Source of the DNA: Anaerolineaceae bacterium UBA700
Lineage (GTDB): Bacteria; Chloroflexota; Anaerolineae; Anaerolineales; Anaerolineaceae
Length of the DNA stretch: 5,621 nucleotides
Assembly: GCA_002298885.1 (NCBI GenBank)
Contig: DBMK01000332.1
Coordinates: 1-5,621, forward strand
Reading direction: 5' to 3'
The notes under the pieces are model-generated. The model did no database searches, had not been told where the DNA came from, and was given only the letters and a program-made list of their open reading frames with translations. Positions 1 to 5,621 of this stretch are shown one piece after another; the stretch's first letter is position 1; each line of letters begins with the position of its first letter. The position numbers and the translations under genes were made by a program.

Positions 1-20
1 CCACCCGCAGCCTTTTTAAT

Positions 21-926
21 TTACTGGCCGAATTTGACTTTCCAGCCGCCGGGGTAGGTGGTGGCGCCGGTGGAACAGGTAGGAACGGACAGGCCCTGCA
101 CGACCTGCCCGCCGTCGCCGGCGCGGACGCTGTAGGTTACCTGGGGACTCATGACGAAATCCGCGTAGCCCGGGCCGGTCTCGGGCATCAGGCCGGTGTA
201 AAAGGTATTTTCGCCGTCCGGCCAGGTGACCAGGACCGGCACGCCCGGGACGCCCTCACCAGCGCCGTTATCCACCTCCACCTGCAGCAAGGCCTGCGGC
301 AAGGACGGGTCGCACACTTTTTGGCGGTCCTTCAGCGAGAATGGCGCGCCGAGGGTGGCGGTTGGCAGGGCGGTGTAGCGCGGGGTAAAGGTGACCAGCG
401 GAGTCAGGGTTACGGTAGGGGTTATTGTCGGCGTGGCCGAAGGCAGGGCCGTGGGACTGCGGATGGCCTGCCCCGGTGAAAGGGTAGCGGTTGGCAAGAC
501 CGCTAAAGCGGTCTGGTTGGGCGTGGCTGAAGGCACCCCAGGAATGGGAATTTCAGTCGCTTCGGGCGTGGCGGCCTGGGGAGCCAGGGCGGCAGCCAGC
601 AGCGCCAGGGCGTGGGCGTTGGGGTCGTCGGGGTTGGCGGCCAACAGGCGCTGGGCCTGGGCGGCCAGGTTCTGCGAGCCGCTGCTATCTTTGAGCAGCG
701 CCAGGCGCTGGCGGGCGCGGGCCAGGTTCCCATCGCTCTGGAAAGCCAGGGCGATCATCGAGCGGTAACTGTCCTTATCTTGCGAGCGCAGCGTCGACGG
801 AGCGGTATCGATATACTCCACGGGACTGAGGACCAGGGCATAGACCAGCCCGAGGGCCAGGCCGATGACAAACCCGGTCAGCAGGAACCAGGCCCCTCCC
901 CCTCTGCGTCGGCGACGCTCTTTCAC
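21..926 (-). CDS. Membrane-anchored protein with Thr/Pro linker and C-terminal extracytoplasmic beta-type domain, function unknown
   Basis: 301 residues, not recognised as a named family. The N-terminus is strongly basic (residues 2-8, mostly Arg) and is followed by one hydrophobic helix at about 12-33. This suggests a type II anchor with the rest of the protein outside the cytoplasm. Residues 50-115 are Ala/Leu-rich and look helical and TPR-like (YRSMIALAFQSDGNLARARQRLALL at about 54-78 in two stretches). Residues 116-195 form a low-complexity Thr/Pro/Ala linker. Residues 200-301 are rich in Gly, Val and aromatic residues, with two cysteines (C205, C284) that could form a disulfide. This part looks like an Ig-like or carboxypeptidase-regulatory-like beta domain (WPDGENTFYTGLMPETGPGY). 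The start is GTG at 926, supported by AGGAGG six bases upstream. GTG overlaps the stop codon of the preceding gene (GTGA), implying translational coupling. The N-terminal half aligns with that neighbour. A role in surface sensing or binding is only a guess. Confidence 0.82.
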   Translation of the reverse strand: MKERRRRRGGGAWFLLTGFVIGLALGLVYALVLSPVEYIDTAPSTLRSQDKDSYRSMIALAFQSDGNLARARQRLALLKDSSGSQNLAAQAQRLLAANPDDPNAHALALLAAALAPQAATPEATEIPIPGVPSATPNQTALAVLPTATLSPGQAIRSPTALPSATPTITPTVTLTPLVTFTPRYTALPTATLGAPFSLKDRQKVCDPSLPQALLQVEVDNGAGEGVPGVPVLVTWPDGENTFYTGLMPETGPGYADFVMSPQVTYSVRAGDGGQVVQGLSVPTCSTGATTYPGGWKVKFGQ

Positions 927-1025
927 GGCGTGCCTCCTGTCACAGACGGGGTAGCTCCCGCCGGTGACGGCGTGCCTGCCGCTGGAGACGGCGTGCCTGC
1001 CGCCGAGGATGCGGTGCCCACCACC
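921..1025. repeat. 21-bp tandem repeat (about five units) across a stop/start junction
   Basis: Units in 21-bp register lie at 921-941, 942-962, 963-983, 984-1004 and 1005-1025. The two central units are nearly identical (both contain GACGGCGTGCCTGCCGC), and the outer ones are degenerate. On the minus strand each unit encodes seven residues of the type GTPSPAA, forming the tail of the 148-residue protein. The last unit contains the stop codon of that gene, and the AGGAGG and GTG start of the next gene. The 21-bp period keeps the reading frame, so unit number could vary without a frameshift. Confidence 0.75.
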
Positions 1026-1369
1026 GGGGAGGGGTTCCAGTTCAACAGCGCCTGGGAGAGCTTTGCCATCATGTCAACGTCGTCGTTGCTGTAATTCAGC
1101 TCGCGCGCCGAAAGGATGGCCTCCTGGGCCAGGCGCGCCGGGGCTTCGGCGCCCAGGAAAGACAGGCGGACCATCGCCAGGGTCACGTCGCCCTCGGACT
1201 GGAAGGCCTCGGCGACCATCAAGACGTAGTCGGTGCGGTAATCCTGCCGCAATTCGGCCAGGGCACTCTCACCAGGCTTCGGCGGGCTAAGCACCCAGCC
1301 AAAATACAGCCCGGCGGCGATTCCGGCCAGGATGGCAAGGAGGAAAAATATTAGTCGAAAGATGCGCAT
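923..1369 (-). CDS. Small membrane-anchored protein, paralog of the following gene, function unknown
   Basis: 148 residues. After a short basic start (MRIFR) there is a transmembrane helix at about 5-27 ending in WVLSPP. A helical segment follows (residues 36-110, including YVLMVAEAFQSEGDVTLAMV), and then a low-complexity tail of GTPSPA-type repeats (about 118-148). The helix, the LSP motif after it and the AFQS(D/E)G segment all match the neighbouring 301-residue protein in the same order. The two are therefore very likely paralogs, this one lacking the long linker and C-terminal domain. It is the first gene of a two-gene operon and its stop codon overlaps the next start by four bases. The ATG at 1369 has only a weak purine-rich site upstream (GGATGGA), so initiation may be modest. 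The function is unknown. A helical-repeat adaptor on the outer face of the membrane would fit but is inferred only. Confidence 0.8.
   Translation of the reverse strand: MRIFRLIFFLLAILAGIAAGLYFGWVLSPPKPGESALAELRQDYRTDYVLMVAEAFQSEGDVTLAMVRLSFLGAEAPARLAQEAILSARELNYSNDDVDMMAKLSQALLNWNPSPVVGTASSAAGTPSPAAGTPSPAGATPSVTGGTP
933..938 (-). promoter_or_regulatory. Ribosome binding site of the 301-residue membrane protein gene
   Basis: The minus strand reads AGGAGG, then six bases (CACGCC), then GTG at 926-924. This strong site decides the GTG start and lies inside the coding sequence of the preceding gene, as expected for a translationally coupled pair. Confidence 0.8.
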
Positions 1370-1379
1370 TTAATTCCAT

Positions 1380-1523
1380 CCACGAATACCACAAATTTTA
1401 ACGAATGAACACGAATATTTTATAATTTTAGTGATAATTCGTTCCAATTAGTGAAATTCGTGGTTCCTAGTAATTTATTTATTTTTAGTGACAATTCGTT
1501 CTAATTAGTGAAATCCGCGGATT

Positions 1524-1524
<1 letters not shown>
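1380..1524. repeat. AT-rich intergenic repeat element of ATTCGTG type, with direct and inverted copies
   Basis: Nearly the whole spacer between hutU and the membrane protein pair is one repeat structure. Copy A (1426-1463) and copy B (1483-1520) are direct repeats 57 bp apart, identical at 34 of 38 positions; both start TTTTAGTG and contain AATTCGTT and AATTAGTGAAAT. The left arm 1380-1406 is an inverted, imperfect copy of 1437-1463 (22 of 27 positions), so the first part could fold into a long hairpin with a loop of about 30 bases. The element runs up to the hutU stop codon on one side and to within about 10 bp of the next start codon on the other. It is much richer in A and T than the genes. 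Similar ATTCGTG-rich intergenic repeats are, from memory, common in genomes of Anaerolineae and some other environmental bacteria. No mobility gene is attached. Confidence 0.8.
1419..1447 (-). promoter_or_regulatory. Candidate sigma-70-type promoter for the membrane protein operon
   Basis: On the minus strand TTGGAA (1447-1442) is followed after exactly 17 bases by TATAAA (1424-1419). These boxes match the -35 and -10 consensus at four and five of six positions. The start codon of the 148-residue protein is about 50 bp downstream. The boxes lie inside the repeat element, so a chance match in AT-rich DNA is possible. Confidence 0.4.
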
Positions 1525-3176
<1,652 letters not shown>

Positions 3177-3181
3177 TAGGG

Positions 3182-3186
3182 CTCCT
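3182..3186 (-). promoter_or_regulatory. Ribosome binding site of hutU
   Basis: The minus strand reads AGGAG, then CCCTA, then ATG at 3176-3174. It decides between this ATG and the upstream in-frame GTG at 3206, which has no comparable site. Confidence 0.75.
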
Positions 3187-3189
3187 AAT

Positions 3190-3213
3190 TTTTTGAGTGC
3201 GCACACTCAAAAA
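3190..3213. promoter_or_regulatory. 24-bp palindrome upstream of hutU, candidate repressor operator
   Basis: The arms TTTTTGAGTG (3190-3199) and CACTCAAAAA (3204-3213) are perfect inverted repeats of 10 bp around CGCA. The site sits immediately before the hutU ribosome binding site and downstream of a TATAAT-like box, where a bound dimeric repressor would block transcription or elongation. No T-run follows the stem on the minus strand, so a terminator is less likely. The cognate regulator is not in the window. The sequence does not obviously match the known HutC operator, so regulator family and ligand are open. Confidence 0.55.
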
Positions 3214-3238
3214 TATGATTCGAATTAGTACACAATAA

Positions 3239-3244
3239 ATTATA
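3239..3244 (-). promoter_or_regulatory. Possible -10 element for hutU
   Basis: A perfect TATAAT occurs on the minus strand in the hutU upstream spacer, about 60 bp before the start codon. No good -35 box is seen 16-18 bases upstream, where the sequence is GC-rich coding or near-coding DNA. If used, transcription would start near 3231 and the palindrome would lie in the early transcript. Support is weak. Confidence 0.3.
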
Positions 3245-3272
3245 TGCTGAAAAGCGATTTCCTGGGCAGGCG

Positions 3273-3299
3273 GCTCAAGGCGCAGAAACGGCCTTGAGC
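3273..3299. other. Hairpin across the stop codon of the GH18 gene
   Basis: GCTCAAGGC (3273-3281) and GCCTTGAGC (3291-3299) are perfect 9-bp inverted repeats with a 9-base loop. They include the last codons and the TGA stop of the GH18 gene. No T-run follows on the minus strand, so it is not a standard intrinsic terminator. It could slow 3' exonucleases or assist termination in another way, or it may be coincidental. Confidence 0.45.
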
Positions 3300-4429
3300 A
3301 GGGTATGCTCCAGGTCGTCGCCGGCAAGCTGCCAGATCATGACCCCGGCCAGCCCGCGGGAGCGAGCGTAGGCGGCTTTTTCCTTGAGCGAGCGCGAATC
3401 GTCGTAAGATATCATCACGCCCTGGGCCGGATCGTACAGCCAGGGCACGCGGGCAGTCTCCTCCCAGTAAGCAGGGAAGCCAGGGGTATATTTTTCCTTA
3501 ATCTGGCGATAATCGAACGCCCCGATGTCAAACACACCCTGGTTGGGCTGGAAAAGGCCATTTTGCCCATCGCCGACCCCCTGCCAGGCCTGGCCGAAGA
3601 ACGGCACGCCCAGCACCAGCTTGCTCGCCGGGATGCCAGCGTCCAGGTAGGTCTGAACGGTCTTGTCGACGCTCAGGCCTTGCGGGTCGCCGGGAGGCAG
3701 GTAGAGCGGGGCATTGAAGCCGGTTGAGCTGCTCCATGAGCCGTAATAGTTATAGGTCATTAAATTGATCCAGTTGACCAGCGGGTAAATCTGATCCAAC
3801 TCGAGCCGGGAAATGCCCCACGGCCCCGCCGGGGCAGCAAGGGTGAGCAGATAGATGCGATTCCCGCTGGCCAGCGAAGCCTGGTCAATCTGGCGGCGCA
3901 TCTCGGTTAACAGGGCGGTATAAGATTGGCTGAATTCAGCCTGGGTGAATTCCCAATCCAGGTCCAGCCCATCGAAGTCCCAGCTTCTCATCAAATCGAT
4001 GCAACTCGAGGTGAACCGGGTGATATTCTCGGGCGAGGAGACCACGTTGCGGAATTTCTGGGTCAGGTCCCCGCCCCCGCCGACTGAAAGCAAGATCTTC
4101 AAGCTGGCGTATTTCTGTTTCAGCGCTTGCAGGGCCGGAATATTCACTTTGGAGGCGGCGGTGCTGTCGGGAATGCACAGGCCGTCGGCGTTGGGCACGG
4201 CAAAGGCGTAGTTGATGTGGGTCAGGTAATCCGCCGGGATGTCCTGGGGAGTTACTTTGCGGCCAGCCGGCGCCCAGGATGGGAAGTAGCCCACCCGCAG
4301 CCAGCCATCAGCCACCGAGAAGGTTGGGGTAGGCTGGGAGGTCTGCAGAAAGGGCATGCGCGATTGCGACTGGCAGGCAGCGATCAGGAGGATTAAGCAA
4401 CAGGTAAGGAAAAGGCTAGTTCGTTTCAT
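3275..4429 (-). CDS. Glycoside hydrolase family 18 lipoprotein (chitinase-like)
   Basis: 384 residues. Residues 1-19 form a lipoprotein signal peptide: Lys-Arg at the N-terminus, a hydrophobic core, and the lipobox IAAC with the lipidated cysteine C19. The enzyme should be anchored to the outer face of the membrane. A short Ser/Thr/Pro spacer (20-40) leads into a GH18 TIM barrel. Seen in order are GYFPSW (47-52), HINYAFA (71-77), the SVGGGG strand motif (115-120), the catalytic DGLDLDWE (153-160, D-x-x-D-x-D-x-E with E160 as acid), MTYNYYG (224-230), ISYDD (340-344) and a C-terminal GVMIWQLAGDD (362-372). The region between about 274 and 343 fits the small alpha+beta insertion of subfamily A chitinases. 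Family members cleave beta-1,4-GlcNAc bonds by a substrate-assisted mechanism. Chitin, peptidoglycan-derived or glycoprotein glycans are all possible substrates. N227 stands where Asp is usual. No binding module is present. The ATG at 4429 has no strong ribosome binding site. It is divergent from the kinase gene. Confidence 0.93.
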   Translation of the reverse strand: MKRTSLFLTCCLILLIAACQSQSRMPFLQTSQPTPTFSVADGWLRVGYFPSWAPAGRKVTPQDIPADYLTHINYAFAVPNADGLCIPDSTAASKVNIPALQALKQKYASLKILLSVGGGGDLTQKFRNVVSSPENITRFTSSCIDLMRSWDFDGLDLDWEFTQAEFSQSYTALLTEMRRQIDQASLASGNRIYLLTLAAPAGPWGISRLELDQIYPLVNWINLMTYNYYGSWSSSTGFNAPLYLPPGDPQGLSVDKTVQTYLDAGIPASKLVLGVPFFGQAWQGVGDGQNGLFQPNQGVFDIGAFDYRQIKEKYTPGFPAYWEETARVPWLYDPAQGVMISYDDSRSLKEKAAYARSRGLAGVMIWQLAGDDLEHTLLKAVSAP

Positions 4430-4447
4430 CGATGGATTCTTAGAAGT

Positions 4448-4453
4448 CTTATA
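4448..4453 (-). promoter_or_regulatory. Possible -10 element for the GH18 gene
   Basis: TATAAG on the minus strand, about 20 bp upstream of the GH18 start codon, matches the -10 consensus at five of six positions. No convincing -35 box is seen. The transcript leader would be very short, consistent with the lack of a clear ribosome binding site, but this is tentative. Confidence 0.25.
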
Positions 4454-4455
4454 AT
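4450..4455 (+). promoter_or_regulatory. Possible -10 element for the GHMP kinase gene
   Basis: TATAAT on the plus strand lies 78 bp before the kinase ATG in the divergent spacer. The -35 region (about 4426-4433) is not a good match. It overlaps the minus-strand -10 candidate, so the two divergent promoters might compete. Confidence 0.35.
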
Positions 4456-4517
4456 TAAAGCACGAAATGGCTTTTCAGACGGGCTTTAATTCAAACCATT
4501 CCGGCTCCCGATTCTAT

Positions 4518-4524
4518 GAGGAGG
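4518..4524 (+). promoter_or_regulatory. Ribosome binding site of the GHMP kinase
   Basis: GAGGAGG is followed after eight bases by ATG at 4533. This strong site favours the 4533 start over the in-frame ATG at 4467. Confidence 0.8.
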
Positions 4525-4532
4525 AACGACGA

Positions 4533-5585
4533 ATGCCCGACCCTAAACCGCTCCTGGTGATCAACAGCGCGGCCCCCATCCGCATTTGCGACAACGGCGG
4601 CTGGACCGACACCTGGTTTGCGCGTCACGGCGCTATTTTCAACATCGGGGTTTCCCCCTACGCCGAGGTGCAGGTTTACGTCTACCCGGCGGACGGGCGC
4701 GAAAACCGGGTAACGATCCACGCCGAAAATTACGGTGAACGCTATGCCGTCCAGCCTGAAAAACGCTGGGACCGGCATCCCCTGCTTGAAGCGGCCATCG
4801 CGTACATGCGCGCTCCCAATGATTTGACCTTTGAGGTAAACATCTACTCCGAAGCGCCCAGTGGAGCCTCAACGGGGACTTCTGCGGCGATCTGCGTGGC
4901 GCTGGTGGGAGCGCTGGACTGCCTGACGGCCGGCCGATTGACTGCCCACGAGGCGGCCTACGCCGCCCAGCGCATCGAGACGGAAATGCTGCACCTGCAG
5001 TCGGGGATCCAGGACCAATTGTGCGCTGCGTACGGGGGCATCAACTATATCGAGATGTTCGAATATCCCTTTGCGTCGGTCTCGCAAATCGCGGTGCCGG
5101 ACAGCACCTGGTGGGAGCTGGAACGGCGCCTGGCGCTGGTTTACCTGGGCAAATCCCACCATTCTTCCGATGTGCACGACATGGTAATCAAGGGACTGGA
5201 GAGTGCCGGCCCGGAGTGCAAACAGCTCGAAGACCTGCGCCACACAGCCGAGCGCTCGCGTGATGCACTATACGACGCGGATTTCAATGCCCTGGGCGCG
5301 GCGATGATCGAGAATACGGCGGCCCAGGAACGCCTGCACGCCGGCCTGATCAGTCCAGAGGCTCGGCAGGTGATTTCGATTGCCAGGGAACACGGCGCCA
5401 TCGGATGGAAGGTGAACGGAGCCGGCGGGGAGGGCGGGTCAGTTACGCTGTTATGCGGCGCCCTTTCCCATAGCAAGCGCAGCATGCTCGCCGAGATCGA
5501 GCAGGAGAATCCAGCGTTCAAGAATATCCCGATCTATCTGAGCCAGTATGGGTTAAGAGTGTGGAAACAAAAATTAACAGATTAA
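4533..5585 (+). CDS. GHMP-family sugar kinase, HddA/fucokinase-like, substrate unknown
   Basis: 350 residues, close to the usual length of HddA-type heptose 7-phosphate kinases. It is a predicted cytoplasmic ATP-dependent kinase. Motif 1 is APIRICDNGGWTDT (14-27), the substrate-side N-terminal motif seen in HddA, fucokinase and arabinokinase as A-P-x-R-x-x-x-x-G-G-x-T/S-D. Motif 2, the ATP phosphate loop, is APSGASTGTSAA (108-119). IETEMLHLQSGIQDQ (148-162) followed by AAYGGIN (165-171) matches the HddA pattern, with D161 as probable catalytic base. GKSHHSSDVH (206-215) and motif 3 KVNGAGGEGGSVTLL (293-307) complete the fold. Motif 2 has Ser-Thr where Gly-Leu is usual, and motif 3 has an extended GAGGEGG, so this is probably a distinct subfamily and no symbol is given. 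The start at 4533 is set by GAGGAGG. The 22 extra residues from 4467 look non-conserved. It is transcribed away from the GH18 gene. An amino-sugar or deoxy-sugar substrate is conceivable. Confidence 0.9.
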   Translation: MPDPKPLLVINSAAPIRICDNGGWTDTWFARHGAIFNIGVSPYAEVQVYVYPADGRENRVTIHAENYGERYAVQPEKRWDRHPLLEAAIAYMRAPNDLTFEVNIYSEAPSGASTGTSAAICVALVGALDCLTAGRLTAHEAAYAAQRIETEMLHLQSGIQDQLCAAYGGINYIEMFEYPFASVSQIAVPDSTWWELERRLALVYLGKSHHSSDVHDMVIKGLESAGPECKQLEDLRHTAERSRDALYDADFNALGAAMIENTAAQERLHAGLISPEARQVISIAREHGAIGWKVNGAGGEGGSVTLLCGALSHSKRSMLAEIEQENPAFKNIPIYLSQYGLRVWKQKLTD

Positions 5586-5621
5586 TTCAATTTGCCATTT
5601 TTTTGACCTAACCCCCCGGCC

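Noticed and set aside
391..1290. Plus-strand frames opposite the two membrane protein genes
   Set aside because: They are Arg/Pro/Ala or Gly/Val-rich translations typical of antisense frames. The minus-strand frames have a membrane helix, shared homology and proper start signals.
3177..3206. Upstream GTG start adding 10 residues to HutU
   Set aside because: No ribosome binding site precedes it, it lies in the palindrome, and the ATG at 3176 has AGGAG at good spacing and gives the usual family length.
3190..3213. Intrinsic terminator for the GH18 gene
   Set aside because: The stem is A-T rich at its base and is followed on the minus strand by ATTAGGAG, with no T-run beyond the stem. It sits right at the hutU translation start.
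4467..4532. Upstream ATG adding 22 residues to the GHMP kinase
   Set aside because: The added residues do not resemble a GHMP N-terminus, and the strong GAGGAGG lies inside this stretch, eight bases before the ATG at 4533.
4869..5521. Minus-strand frames opposite the GHMP kinase (124 and 126 codons)
   Set aside because: They are antisense to a gene with all GHMP motifs, and their translations show no recognisable domain or supported start.
5572..5604. Possible terminator after the kinase: AATTAA/TTAATT stem and a run of seven T
   Set aside because: The stem is only six A-T pairs, overlaps the stop codon and is separated from the T-run by ten bases. It is too weak to call an intrinsic terminator.

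Overview
The window is a GC-rich bacterial chromosomal segment with five protein genes: four on the minus strand and one on the plus strand, separated by short AT-rich spacers. The best guess for the source is a Chloroflexota (Anaerolineae-like) bacterium. This is inferred from small membrane-anchored proteins with Thr/Pro-rich linkers, from the C-terminal domain style of the leftmost gene, and from an intergenic repeat built on the ATTCGTG motif. No rRNA, tRNA or phylogenetic marker is present to confirm it. No transposase, integrase, CRISPR array or RNA gene was seen.

Layout. Positions 21-926 (minus) and 923-1369 (minus) are two overlapping genes for related membrane-anchored proteins of unknown function. 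They share an N-terminal transmembrane helix and a helical repeat-like segment, so they look like an old tandem duplication. The first-transcribed gene (923-1369) ends in a 21-bp tandem repeat that runs through its stop codon and contains the ribosome binding site of the second. Positions 1370-1523 are filled almost entirely by an AT-rich element with two direct copies and an inverted partial copy of one sequence. On the minus strand this element also offers a plausible promoter for the gene pair. Positions 1524-3176 (minus) encode urocanate hydratase (HutU), complete and with its catalytic signature. No other histidine-utilisation gene is in view. A 10+10 bp palindrome lies just upstream of the hutU ribosome binding site and is the best candidate operator in the window. 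Positions 3275-4429 (minus) encode a lipoprotein glycoside hydrolase family 18 enzyme (chitinase-like), with a hairpin across its stop codon. A divergent spacer of about 100 bp (4430-4532) separates it from a GHMP-family sugar kinase on the plus strand (4533-5585). The kinase resembles the HddA/fucokinase branch but has altered signature motifs.

How the genes may work together. The chitinase could release chito-oligosaccharides outside the cell, and HutU takes part in cytoplasmic histidine breakdown. The kinase presumably phosphorylates a sugar or sugar phosphate of unknown identity. Scavenging of polymers and amino acids is consistent with this mix, but nothing in the sequence proves a shared pathway. 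No clear new defence or mobile system is visible. The least explained items are the paralogous membrane protein pair, the intergenic repeat element, the palindrome before hutU and the kinase with unusual motifs.
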